DNA from: an uncultured bacterium
Lineage (GTDB): Bacteria > Actinomycetota > Coriobacteriia > Coriobacteriales > Coriobacteriaceae
Length of the DNA: 64,000 bases
Direction of reading: 5' to 3'
Assembly (NCBI GenBank): GCA_905215525.1
Contig: CAJMQJ010000001.1
Coordinates: forward strand, 372,001 to 436,000
Made by a program: the position numbers and the translations under genes. How positions within the stretch are numbered: position 1 is the first letter of the stretch; each line of letters starts with the position of its first letter. The notes beneath the pieces were generated by a model. The model was not told the origin of the DNA, ran no database searches, and saw only the letters and a list, made by a program, of their open reading frames with translations. Shown piece by piece: positions 54,411 to 62,791 of this stretch.

Positions 54411-54439
54411 TTGACCCATCGGGGGCTCGCGTGCATAAT
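54411..54439 (+). promoter_or_regulatory. tRNA-Arg copy 2 promoter
   Basis: TTGACC (54411-54416), 17 nt, CATAAT (54434-54439). Confidence 0.8.
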
Positions 54440-54451
54440 AATCCGTGCGTT

Positions 54452-54528
54452 GCGGCGTTACCTCAGCTGGATAGAGGGTCTGACTACGAATCAGAACGTC
54501 ATAGGTTCGAATCCTATACGCCGCACCA
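54452..54528 (+). tRNA. tRNA-Arg(ACG), copy 2
   Basis: Same 77-nt sequence as copy 1, with its own promoter and terminator. Confidence 0.97.
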
Positions 54529-54568
54529 TTTGAGATTAAAGCTCCCGGCAACGGGGGCTTTTCTTTTA

Positions 54569-54756
54569 CGTAAACACCGCATGGATTCGAACCTCGGTCG
54601 AGGCGCGGGCGTAAAGAAAACGCGGAGCGTTTTTAGCCCGCGGGCGAGCACGCCGGCAGGCGGGCGAAGCCGGTGCGGATCCGCGCAGCGGATGCGCGGA
54701 ATCCTATACGCCGCACCAATTGACTTTAAAGCTCCCGGCAACGGGGGCTTTTCTTA
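54569..54756 (+). ncRNA. RtT-like tRNA-tail repeat behind tRNA-Arg 2
   Basis: The tRNA tail and terminator (from 54509) recur from 54699, period 190 bp, with a few changes after CCA. The spacer is nearly that of tRNA-Arg 1; the P4 loop is GCA instead of GAA and the stem is unchanged. The inverted T-arm is at 54583-54594. Downstream 54757-54835 shows no gene. Confidence 0.6.
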
Positions 54757-54835
54757 TATCGCGATGCGTCGAAGATCGCGCCAAGCCCTCCAAATGATTA
54801 AAAATCAAATTCGATAACTTTTTTTGAAAAAATGC

Positions 54836-54864
54836 TTGACCATTATTCAGTCTCTGTGCATAAT
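54836..54864 (+). promoter_or_regulatory. tRNA-Arg copy 3 promoter
   Basis: TTGACC (54836-54841), 17 nt, CATAAT (54859-54864). Confidence 0.8.
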
Positions 54865-54876
54865 AATCAACAAGTC

Positions 54877-54953
54877 GCGGCGTTACCTCAGCTGGATAGA
54901 GGGTCTGACTACGAATCAGAACGTCATAGGTTCGAATCCTATACGCCGCACCA
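54877..54953 (+). tRNA. tRNA-Arg(ACG), copy 3
   Basis: Same 77-nt sequence as copies 1 and 2. Confidence 0.97.
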
Positions 54954-54995
54954 TTTGAGATTAAAGCTCCCGGCAACGGGGGCTTTTCTTTTACG

Positions 54996-55185
54996 TAAAC
55001 ACCGCATGGATTCGAACCTCGGTCGAGGCGCGGGCGTAAAGAAAACGCGGAGCGTTTTTAGCCCGCGGGCGAGCACGCCGGCAGGCGGGCGAAGCCGGTG
55101 CGGATCCGCGCAGCGGATGCGCGGAATCCTATACGCCGCACCATTTGAGATTAAAGCTCCCGGCAACGGGGGCTTTTCTTTTACG
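54996..55185 (+). ncRNA. RtT-like tRNA-tail repeat behind tRNA-Arg 3
   Basis: 54934-54995 recurs exactly at 55124-55185, period 190 bp. The spacer matches that of tRNA-Arg 2 base for base by eye, so copies 2 and 3 look like a recent duplication of the tRNA plus cassette. Inverted T-arm at 55008-55019. Confidence 0.6.
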
Positions 55186-55305
55186 CCAGCTTGAGTGCTT
55201 TCGTCCAAAGGGACGATTTCCTGTCGACTCGTGTAAGATTCCGAGTAGATGTCGCGACTTATTCGCGACCACTCCTTCTCAAGCGACCGATCAGGGTGAT
55301 ATTTC

Positions 55306-57747
55306 GTGGCAGAGCGTCCGACATACAAGCTCAGGTTTCTCGATCCCAAGAAGCGCTTTCCGGCGATGTCCGAGCAGCCTGCGGGACGCTCATATGGCGT
55401 GGTCTGGAAACTCTTTGGCGAGGATCAGCATGAATCTTGTTATGTCGTCGAATTCGTTGGCAAAAGCCATGTGTCGCTTTTGGGCTACGTAAGCGTTTCG
55501 GGTGAGGTGTACAAGGTGGACCGCCCCGTTAGCGAGGCTCCGCTGCCCAACGATTCCGACATGGAACTGGTCCTTGACGAGTCGGACTCCGGTATTGGTG
55601 AGATTATGGTGAGGGGAGCAAACGGCACGATGCGCGCGTGCGCGCGAACCGTCGGCTCTCCCGAAGGCCCCATGCGCGAACAGTCCGATCACGAGACATG
55701 GAATTCGACCCGCTCCCTTCCTTACGGTGAGTTCATGTCATCGATGTTCCTGCGCTACGTGATATTCGCTGACTCCGAAAATACCATTGCGAGCACGGCG
55801 GACGCCGACGGACTCGACGAGGGTATGCAAAACGTTGTCGACAAGATCAAGCTCGTAAAGTTGCCCGAGCCGGTCGAGGTGTTTTTGGGCTTTAACACGG
55901 CACCGCTCCCTGATGCTATCGAGACGCTGCTTTACCGCGTTGACCATGCCGAGAATCCGAGCGGTATCGAGCGCTATGCCGCTGCCCTTATGAGTGAAAT
56001 TGACTTGCCCCGCCTGCGCACCATCGCTGCCAAGTCCGAGATGAGCCTGGCTCGCATTGATCGTTCAAAGCTTTTCTATCTCAATTTTGATCGTAGCCTG
56101 CTGGACCAGGACGAGATTGACATGCTGCTTGCCATCGAGTGCCGTCTCAACCGCCTCTCCGGCATCCTCGAGCGCATCGGGGCTGGATTGGTCCCCGCGG
56201 CCTCGTCGCCGAGCCTTGAGGGCTGCGCGCTCTTTGATGCGTGGCATATCGCTAAGACGACCAACGATGTTCCTCGACTGCTCGATACGGCCTCGAGCGA
56301 TAACCCGTGGGGCGAACCGGGTACGGTGGCTTGCCAGCCGGGCGGTGAGTGGGATGTGCGTACCCGCTTCGCGCGTATTGTCGAGGCGCTTAACGTGGTC
56401 ACGCGGCTCGACTATACCTATCGGGCAAACGTTGCCGAGGGGATTATGCTCGTTCGGTTTGGGCAGTCTGTCGTTGATGCCATGCCGCAACGTGAATACG
56501 ACGCTCAAGATGACGCCTGGCACGAGCTGGACGAGGACACGCGCACGATCTGGGCCGCGGAGCACGATGCGCGCGTGGCGCTCACGCTTGCGGCAGCGTG
56601 TTTTGCCGCGGGCACCTGCATCACGCGCTGCTATGTGCAGATTGCTGCTCCCGACAGTGAGCAGGGCGAGTGCGTTGTCGCAACGTATTTCTTTGGGCGT
56701 GCGGCCTATCTGGCCGATTGCGTGCCTGTCGCCAAGGATCTTGAGAGCATGGACATGGACGATATGCCGTGCAAGCGTGTGCTTGAGGCGTATGAGTCAA
56801 CCGCTCCGGAGACGATTGAGCCGGCGGAGGTTCATGCTCGTCCGCGTGATGACCATCGCATGCTGCCGCCGGCGCTGCGCGATCTGCTGCTTGTCGATAC
56901 GGCTGACGAGCTGGAGGTCATGGAAGAGGACGACGACCCATACGTGGCCCGTGTTGTTGAATTGCGCGAGCAGGCAAAAGTCGACCGTACAGGTGCTTTT
57001 GAAGGCTTTTCCCGTCTTGTCGAGGAGTTGGAGGCCAAGTGCGCCGTCGCCGAGCTTTTGGCGACAGGTCCGGTTCAAACGCAGTTTTGCGATAACCAGC
57101 TGGTGCGCATGGTGCTACCGGTGTTGGAAGAAGACCGCTCTGTGCGAATCCTTCGTGCGCCCGATGCGCTGTACTTTGCCCAGCACGAGATCTGCAGCTT
57201 TTACGCCGAGCAAGAGGACTTTGAACGAGCACTGCCCGAGGTGCGCCATCTTTACGATCTGGCGCGCTCGTCCATGCAGTCGCACTTTGCGCTCATCAAC
57301 GTGCTTGCGCGTCTGGAGCGCTTTGACGAGATTATCGAGGTGGCGCGCCACGGCCTACGTATTGCCAGCGATCGTTCTGCAATCGGCTACCTGTTCTATC
57401 GCTTGGCGTTTGCCTATTGGAATTGCGATCAGCTCGACCTGGCGCTGGCTTGTTACCGTCTGGTGCCGCGCGGCGAGGAGTCGGGCAGCAGCGCGCTGGA
57501 AGAAATGCAGGGCCTTATGAACGAGATGGGCATCAGCGGGCCTCCGACGTTCGAGGAAGCGGTCGAGACCATCCACAAGGCTGGACTAGAGCTGCCGCCA
57601 GTGTCCGCCGTGACGAATCAGCTGGCAGATGCCGCTGTGCAACTGGTCGACAACGGTTTCTTTTTCCTGGCGCGCGGTTGTATCTTCCAAATGTGGCGCA
57701 CCATGGGCAACGACGAGCTCGGCTCCCTCAACCGCTCGCTGGGGTAG
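55306..57747 (+). CDS. large hypothetical protein with TPR-like C-terminus
   Basis: 813 aa, acidic, no signal peptide. The N-terminal 300 residues have no recognised fold. From about residue 620 the sequence shows TPR-like helices ('ALPEVRHLYDLARSSMQSHF', 'YRLAFAYWNCDQLDLALACY'). It may be a scaffolding or regulatory protein; function unknown. GTG 55306 is used with a weak AGGGTGAT ahead of it. Confidence 0.7.
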   Translation: MAERPTYKLRFLDPKKRFPAMSEQPAGRSYGVVWKLFGEDQHESCYVVEFVGKSHVSLLGYVSVSGEVYKVDRPVSEAPLPNDSDMELVLDESDSGIGEIMVRGANGTMRACARTVGSPEGPMREQSDHETWNSTRSLPYGEFMSSMFLRYVIFADSENTIASTADADGLDEGMQNVVDKIKLVKLPEPVEVFLGFNTAPLPDAIETLLYRVDHAENPSGIERYAAALMSEIDLPRLRTIAAKSEMSLARIDRSKLFYLNFDRSLLDQDEIDMLLAIECRLNRLSGILERIGAGLVPAASSPSLEGCALFDAWHIAKTTNDVPRLLDTASSDNPWGEPGTVACQPGGEWDVRTRFARIVEALNVVTRLDYTYRANVAEGIMLVRFGQSVVDAMPQREYDAQDDAWHELDEDTRTIWAAEHDARVALTLAAACFAAGTCITRCYVQIAAPDSEQGECVVATYFFGRAAYLADCVPVAKDLESMDMDDMPCKRVLEAYESTAPETIEPAEVHARPRDDHRMLPPALRDLLLVDTADELEVMEEDDDPYVARVVELREQAKVDRTGAFEGFSRLVEELEAKCAVAELLATGPVQTQFCDNQLVRMVLPVLEEDRSVRILRAPDALYFAQHEICSFYAEQEDFERALPEVRHLYDLARSSMQSHFALINVLARLERFDEIIEVARHGLRIASDRSAIGYLFYRLAFAYWNCDQLDLALACYRLVPRGEESGSSALEEMQGLMNEMGISGPPTFEEAVETIHKAGLELPPVSAVTNQLADAAVQLVDNGFFFLARGCIFQMWRTMGNDELGSLNRSLG

Positions 57748-57796
57748 GCGAAGCTTTCAAGAAGGAAAGGCTGCTAGGCAATTAGAAAATTTCCTC

Positions 57797-57825
57797 TTGC
57801 TCATCCTTGGCTGTTTGGTTACTAT
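57797..57825 (+). promoter_or_regulatory. tRNA-Ser promoter
   Basis: TTGCTC (57797-57802), 17 nt, TACTAT (57820-57825). Confidence 0.7.
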
Positions 57826-57839
57826 AGAACGGCTGTTAC

Positions 57840-57930
57840 GGAGAGCTGACCGAGAGGCCGAAGGTGCTCGCCTGCTAAGCGAGTATGCCCCAAAAGGGCA
57901 TCTGGGGTTCGAATCCCCAGCTCTCCGCCA
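57840..57930 (+). tRNA. tRNA-Ser(GCT)
   Basis: 91 nt; acceptor GGAGAGC/GCTCTCC, anticodon loop CTGCTAA (GCT), long variable arm (TATGCCCCAAAAGGGCAT), T-loop TTCGAAT and encoded CCA. Confidence 0.96.
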
Positions 57931-57968
57931 GTATGACTTGAAAGAAGGGTCCCATTTGGGGCCCTTTT

Positions 57969-58191
57969 TTGTGCGGAGAAAGGAGGCTGGGGATTCGAAC
58001 CCGAGAGGGCACGGGCGTTAAGCAAACGCGAAAGCGTTTGTAGCCCGTGGGCGAAAAGCCGCCAGGCTTTGAAGCCGGAGGGCATGCGTAGCATGCCCGG
58101 ACATCCCCAGCTCTCCGCCAGTATGAACTTGAAGAAGGGTCCCATTTGGGGCCCTTTTTATTATCAAGAATGGCGGCTGGGGATTCGAACC
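57969..58191 (+). ncRNA. RtT-like tRNA-tail repeat behind tRNA-Ser
   Basis: 57913-57968 (last 18 nt of tRNA-Ser plus the GGGTCCC/GGGGCCC terminator) recurs at 58103-58158, period 190 bp; the inverted T-arm (GCTGGGGATTCGAACCC, 57986-58002) recurs at 58176. Helices: P1 CTGGGGAT/ATCCCCAG (57987, 58103), P2 CACGGGC/GCCCGTG (58010-58049) with inner CAAACGC-GAAA-GCGTTTG, P3 AAAGCC-GCCA-GGCTTT (58055-58070), P4 GGGCATGC-GTA-GCATGCCC (58080-58098). Against the Arg copies every helix differs in sequence but still pairs. Confidence 0.6.
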
Positions 58192-58193
58192 TC

Positions 58194-58226
58194 AAAAAAG
58201 GAGGCATCCTTTCGGACGCCTCCTTT
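58194..58226 (-). terminator. terminator of the D,D-carboxypeptidase gene
   Basis: AAAGGAGGC/GCCTCCTTT stem with a T-run on the minus strand (58194-58199). Confidence 0.75.
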
Positions 58227-58250
58227 CAGTGGACTTATTATTCTTGCGCC

Positions 58251-59591
58251 CTACACCTCGGGCGCCTTGGCGACGGTCTCGCTTTCTGCCGTGAGTGGGC
58301 GGTTGTCGATGCGACGGCCCAAGCGATCGAGCTTCACGAGTAGCCATTCAATGGGATTCGGCCCTGCGCCTTCCTCGTCGGCAACTAGGTCCATGACGGC
58401 GATCTTGGTGCCGTCCTGCTTGAGCGTGACGCTGCCCACCTTGTCGCCCACATGCACCGTGCCCGAAAGATCGTCGTAGCTAACCTTTTCGGTCACCTCG
58501 CCGGCAAGGGAAAACACGGTCGCTTGCGCCGTGGGATCGGCGAGTGTGGCGTCGATCGTCTTATCCGTCCAGTCGGTTTGACCAATGCGCGCCATAAGCG
58601 GGTTGTCGTTGGCGGTCTTTTCCTGTGTGTTGGCGATTGCGACCGTCACCTTGTGACCGTAGTACCAATTGGCAAGGGTTGCGGTATCGGTAAAGCGCTG
58701 GTCGGTGGTGGTGGAGTTCAAAACGACGGTGTAGATCTCGTCGCCGTCGCGGTTGTAGGCGCTCGTAAAGCAATAGCCCGCGTCGTCGGTGGTGCCGGTC
58801 TTGCCACCGATGTTGCCATCTTGGCCCAGCAAATAGTTATGCGTGTCCATGGAATGCGAATGGTCGGTGCCGTCGGCGCCCGTGACCTCGATCCAGGAAT
58901 CCTCGCTCGCTACGACCTCGCGGATCGTGTCGTTTTTCATGGCCTCCTGCATCATCAGCGCTACGTCGTGTGCGGTTGAGTGCATATCGCCAGCCCACTC
59001 ATCAAAGTCCAGACCATGCGGGTTTTCAAAAAGCGTACCGGTGCAGCCGAGCTTCTTAGCGCGCTCGTTCATGGCCTTCACAAATGTGGCCTCGGCGTCT
59101 TTGGTCTTAGGGTCGATCTTCTTGCCCACATATTCGGCGAGCACGATGGCGGCGTCGTTGCCCGAGGGAATCATCAGGCCGCGCAGTGCCTGCTCCACGG
59201 TAAGCTCGTCACCTTCGAGCAAGCCGGCGGTCGAATTACCCACGGTGGCTGCGGCGTTGCTCACCGTGACCTTCTCGTCCATCTTGCAATTCTCGACGGT
59301 TAGGATTGCGGTCATGACCTTGGTGATCGAGGCAATTTTGACCTGCTCATCGGCGTCGCGCCCATAGTAGACGGTGCCGTCTTTGCCCATGACGAGGGCA
59401 TTGGTCGCATCGATATCGGGCAGGTTTTCGGCCGTGATGCCGCGCGCATCGGCGGTTTTGCCGCAAACATTGTCGGTCGTGAGCACTTGGGCGCCGGCGA
59501 CGGTGGGCACGCCAGCGGTAAGGGCGATAGCGCAGACAAAGCCGGCGGCAAGCTGGGCTGAGCGCTTTGCAAAAGAGGTGAGGGACTTCAC
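58251..59591 (-). CDS. S11 D-alanyl-D-alanine carboxypeptidase
   Basis: The 446-aa secreted penicillin-binding protein trims pentapeptide stems. Signal peptide 1-34 ('LAAGFVCAIALTAGVPTVAG'), then active-site 'SITK' (Ser88), 'SGN' (~142) and 'KTGTTDD' (~264), with the C-terminal PBP5-type beta domain. GTG 59591 is chosen: a TATACT box at 59628-59633 (minus) would place transcription start just ahead of it, leaving the upstream ATG 59660 outside the mRNA. It is divergent from the VanRS-like pair. Confidence 0.92.
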   Translation of the reverse strand: MKSLTSFAKRSAQLAAGFVCAIALTAGVPTVAGAQVLTTDNVCGKTADARGITAENLPDIDATNALVMGKDGTVYYGRDADEQVKIASITKVMTAILTVENCKMDEKVTVSNAAATVGNSTAGLLEGDELTVEQALRGLMIPSGNDAAIVLAEYVGKKIDPKTKDAEATFVKAMNERAKKLGCTGTLFENPHGLDFDEWAGDMHSTAHDVALMMQEAMKNDTIREVVASEDSWIEVTGADGTDHSHSMDTHNYLLGQDGNIGGKTGTTDDAGYCFTSAYNRDGDEIYTVVLNSTTTDQRFTDTATLANWYYGHKVTVAIANTQEKTANDNPLMARIGQTDWTDKTIDATLADPTAQATVFSLAGEVTEKVSYDDLSGTVHVGDKVGSVTLKQDGTKIAVMDLVADEEGAGPNPIEWLLVKLDRLGRRIDNRPLTAESETVAKAPEV

Positions 59592-59788
59592 AGATTTCGC
59601 TTTCGACGGGATGGTCTCTTCTGGAACTAGAGTATATCGTTTGCCGGCATCGGCGATCATCGCGTGCGTGCGTGGCCCACATCCGCGCCCGAACGGACAC
59701 ATTGGTGCTTAAGGTCGACTTAATCGCCCGCGCTTGTTGTGTGTGGCGTGCGTCGCCTCGGGCATAATGGAGCGCGAGAGGAGCACAC

Positions 59789-60484
59789 ATGAACGAGCGC
59801 ATTTTGGTAGTTGATGACGAAAAGGCCATCGCTGACTTGGTTGGTATCTACCTTACAAAAGAGGGCTTTGATGTCCAGATTGCCTATAGCGGGGCCGATG
59901 CTGCCAAGGCAATCTTGGAGCAGGAGTTCGATCTGGCGCTGCTGGATGTCATGCTGCCCGATATCGATGGATTTGAGCTGCTGCGTACGATCCGTTCCAG
60001 CCATACCTATCCTGTGATCATGCTGACGGCGCGCGATGCCCAGCAAGACAAGATCGAGGGCCTTTCGCTTGGCGCGGACGATTATGTGGTTAAGCCGTTC
60101 CGTCCGCTGGAGCTCATCGCGCGCGTGCACGCTCAGCTTCGCCGCTACACCAGCTACGGTAGCCGCTCGCAGGCGGCCGAGTCTCCGACCGTCCAGCTCG
60201 ACGGACTGGAGATCAACCGCGATGCTCGTTCCGTAACGGTGGACGGTGCGCCGGTGCGCCTTACGCCCATCGAGTATTCCATCTTGCTGTATCTGGTCGA
60301 GCATCGTGGTAGCGTGGTGCCCGTGGAGGACCTGTTCCGCGCGGTGTGGAACGAGGACTTTATGCCCGGCTCCAACAATACGGTTATGGTGCACATTCGC
60401 CATCTGCGCGAAAAGATCGGCGACGATGCCCAGAAGCCGCGCTTTATCAAAAACGTCTGGGGCGTCGGCTACATAATCGAATAA
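59789..60484 (+). CDS. VanR-like response regulator
   Basis: 231 aa. Receiver domain with 'LVVDDEKAIADLV', Asp in 'LALLDVMLPDIDG', Lys in 'YVVKPFRPLELIARVHAQLR', and an OmpR-type winged helix ('LTPIEYSILLYLVEHRGSVV', 'NVWGVGYIIE'). The receiver strongly resembles VanR. It lies 25 nt before its kinase gene. The divergent carboxypeptidase gene, sharing the 197-bp intergenic region, is a likely target. Confidence 0.92.
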   Translation: MNERILVVDDEKAIADLVGIYLTKEGFDVQIAYSGADAAKAILEQEFDLALLDVMLPDIDGFELLRTIRSSHTYPVIMLTARDAQQDKIEGLSLGADDYVVKPFRPLELIARVHAQLRRYTSYGSRSQAAESPTVQLDGLEINRDARSVTVDGAPVRLTPIEYSILLYLVEHRGSVVPVEDLFRAVWNEDFMPGSNNTVMVHIRHLREKIGDDAQKPRFIKNVWGVGYIIE

Positions 60485-60509
60485 CGCCTTTGATGGTGGG
60501 GAAGTGGAT

Positions 60510-61748
60510 ATGACAAAAGACGATAGGCAGGCATTCGAGGTGCCCGATCGACTCTTTGAATACGTGAGGTCGGTCGTCGACAACCGCGCGCTTGCAACGG
60601 TGCTGCTCTTTTTGCTGAGCCTGCTGCTGATTGGCATCGATAACATCGCCGGAGTCTTGGCGGTGCTGCTTGTCGGCTTTTTGCTGATCGATCGATTTGA
60701 AATCGTACGCCGCTGCGTGGTGATTGGCGGTGCCGCGTGGGCCATGACGTTGGCGATTGGCGCCATGGCACTCGGCGGCATCGAAGGACCGGTGCTGTTC
60801 GATGCCGGCTTTGTATTCAACATGCTTGGCTTTGTGCTGGCGCTTGCCGTGTGCGTGCTGTTCTTTTGCGGCCGCGCCCTGTACTACCAGGGCTATGAGC
60901 AGGGCGAGCAGCATGCCGATTGTGTGCTGGCCGCTCGTATTCAAGATCGCCTGATCGATCACCCCGACACCTGGGATAACATCGACGGCGACTTCCTGGA
61001 GGTCGAGGGCGCGCTCAACCGTGTGCGCGATCGCGAGCGCAAGGTGCAACAGGCCTTGCGTGACGAGTCTCATCGCAAGGACGATCTGGTCACGTACTTG
61101 GCACATGACCTACGCACCCCGCTTGCCAGTGTGGTGGGCTATCTTTCGCTGCTGCAAGAGGCTCCCGAGCTGCCGGTTGAGCAACGTGCACACTTTACGG
61201 GCGTGGCGCTCGACAAGGCGCACCGGCTCGATGCGCTCATCGAAGAGTTCTTCGATATCACGCGCTTTGACTTCCACGATATCGTGCTCACGCGCGGCTA
61301 TGTTGATCTGGGGTTGCTGCTGGCACAGGTGGCCGACGAGTTCTATCCCATTCTCAACGAACAGCATAAAGAAGCCCAGGTTGATATCTGCGAGGATCTG
61401 ACGGTGCTCGTGGACGGCGACAAGATGGCTCGCGTATTCAACAACATCATGAAAAACGCCGTCGCCTATAGCTATGAAGGCTCGATGATCACGATTGAGG
61501 CCAGGCGCCTGAGCGACGGCGGCGTGCGCGTGCGGTTTATAAACCAGGGCGATCCGATCCCTGAGCCTAAGCTCAAGGTGATCTTTGAGAAGTTCTATCG
61601 CCTGGATGCGGCGCGTGCGACCAATCGCGGTGGTGCCGGTCTGGGCCTTGCTATTGCCAAGGAGATCATCGCGGCGCACGGCGGTACCGTTGCATGTGAA
61701 TCGACGCCCGAACACACGATATTCACCATCGAGCTGCCCGCCGCGTAG
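60510..61748 (+). CDS. VanS-like sensor histidine kinase
   Basis: 412 aa. Three to four membrane segments in the first ~125 residues ('ATVLLFLLSLLLIGIDNIAG', 'FVFNMLGFVLALAVCVLFFC') with little external sequence, so sensing is probably in the membrane. H-box 'YLAHDLRTPLASVVGYLSLL' is VanS-like; 'FNNIMKNAVAYSYEG' and 'GGAGLGLAIAKEII' complete the ATPase. GGGGAAG precedes ATG 60510. Confidence 0.91.
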   Translation: MTKDDRQAFEVPDRLFEYVRSVVDNRALATVLLFLLSLLLIGIDNIAGVLAVLLVGFLLIDRFEIVRRCVVIGGAAWAMTLAIGAMALGGIEGPVLFDAGFVFNMLGFVLALAVCVLFFCGRALYYQGYEQGEQHADCVLAARIQDRLIDHPDTWDNIDGDFLEVEGALNRVRDRERKVQQALRDESHRKDDLVTYLAHDLRTPLASVVGYLSLLQEAPELPVEQRAHFTGVALDKAHRLDALIEEFFDITRFDFHDIVLTRGYVDLGLLLAQVADEFYPILNEQHKEAQVDICEDLTVLVDGDKMARVFNNIMKNAVAYSYEGSMITIEARRLSDGGVRVRFINQGDPIPEPKLKVIFEKFYRLDAARATNRGGAGLGLAIAKEIIAAHGGTVACESTPEHTIFTIELPAA

Positions 61749-61851
61749 CGTGGGCGCCCTTACAAACACCTGACAATGCGCTCACGTGCGTATGAGCCGC
61801 GGTTTCTACTATCGATACTGCTGAATTGATATCGACGTGGAGGTATGCGGT

Positions 61852-62727
61852 ATGACGGCTGGTGTGGCTATGGAGCCCACGGAGCTCGAGGAGCTAATGG
61901 AGGCGCGAGCCGAGGCTGCGCACGAGCGCGAAGTCGGAGACGCGACGCGCCCCACGGCGCAGGATCTTGCCGCCTCGCCGACGCGCATCGATGTCGAGGG
62001 CCTCGACCTGTTCTATGGCGACCATCATGCGCTCAAGGACGTGAATATCAAGATCCGCGACAAGCAGATCACCTCGTTCATCGGGCCTTCGGGCTGCGGA
62101 AAGTCCACGTTGCTGCGCTGCTTTAACCGCATGAACGACGGCATCAAGGACTGCCGAATCGAGGGCAAGATTGCGATCGATGGTCAAGATATCCTGGGCG
62201 ATTACGACATCTGCCGCCTTCGCCAGCGCGTGGGCATGGTGTTCCAGCACCCCAACCCGTTTCCCATGAGCATCTACGACAACGTCGCGTACGGCCCCCG
62301 TGGCATGGGCGTGCGCGATCGCGTCGTGCTGGATGAGCTGGTCGAGGATTCCCTTTGTCGAGCCGCTCTGTGGGATGAGGTCAAGGACAAGCTCAAGGAG
62401 TCGGGCCTGGGTCTTTCGGGTGGACAGCAGCAGCGCCTGTGCATCGCCCGCGCACTTGCCGTGCAGCCCGACATTCTGCTGATGGACGAGCCGACTTCGG
62501 CACTCGACCCTGTGTCGACGTTGGTGGTGGAGCAGCTGGCCTGCGAGCTCAAGGAGACCTGCACGCTGGTGGTCGTGACGCACAACATGCAGCAGGCCGC
62601 GCGTATTTCCGATTCGGTTGCGTTCTTTTTGCTGGGTGAGCTGGTGGAGCACGCGCCCACCGCGCAACTCTTTAAGAATCCGTCCGATCCGCGCACCGCG
62701 GATTATTTGACGGGGCGTTTTGGCTGA
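61852..62727 (+). CDS. pstB: phosphate ABC transporter ATPase
   Basis: 291 aa. A ~45-residue acidic N-terminal extension precedes the PstB core: 'FIGPSGCGKSTLLRCFNRMN', 'VGMVFQHPNPFPMSIYDNVA', signature 'GLSGGQQQRLCIARALAV', Walker B 'ILLMDEPTSALDP' and 'DPRTADYLTGRFG' at the end. No pstSCA or phoU is next to it here; the PhoB/PhoR-like pair follows. GGAGGT precedes ATG 61852. Confidence 0.94.
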   Translation: MTAGVAMEPTELEELMEARAEAAHEREVGDATRPTAQDLAASPTRIDVEGLDLFYGDHHALKDVNIKIRDKQITSFIGPSGCGKSTLLRCFNRMNDGIKDCRIEGKIAIDGQDILGDYDICRLRQRVGMVFQHPNPFPMSIYDNVAYGPRGMGVRDRVVLDELVEDSLCRAALWDEVKDKLKESGLGLSGGQQQRLCIARALAVQPDILLMDEPTSALDPVSTLVVEQLACELKETCTLVVVTHNMQQAARISDSVAFFLLGELVEHAPTAQLFKNPSDPRTADYLTGRFG

Positions 62728-62791
62728 CGCTGTCTTTTACAGGTGCCTTTAGGGTTAAGATGCGGTCATATCGGCCGCAAAGGGGTTCAAC

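Noticed and set aside
54090..54556. Short open frames across the tRNA-Arg cassettes (products like 'MATPHGFEPRSR')
   Set aside because: They are translations of the inverted T-arm and hairpins, repeat with the cassette and have no independent ribosome site.
54076..55185. CRISPR-like array
   Set aside because: Repeats are whole tRNA genes and ~190-bp units with conserved spacers, not short repeats with unique spacers, and no cas gene is near.
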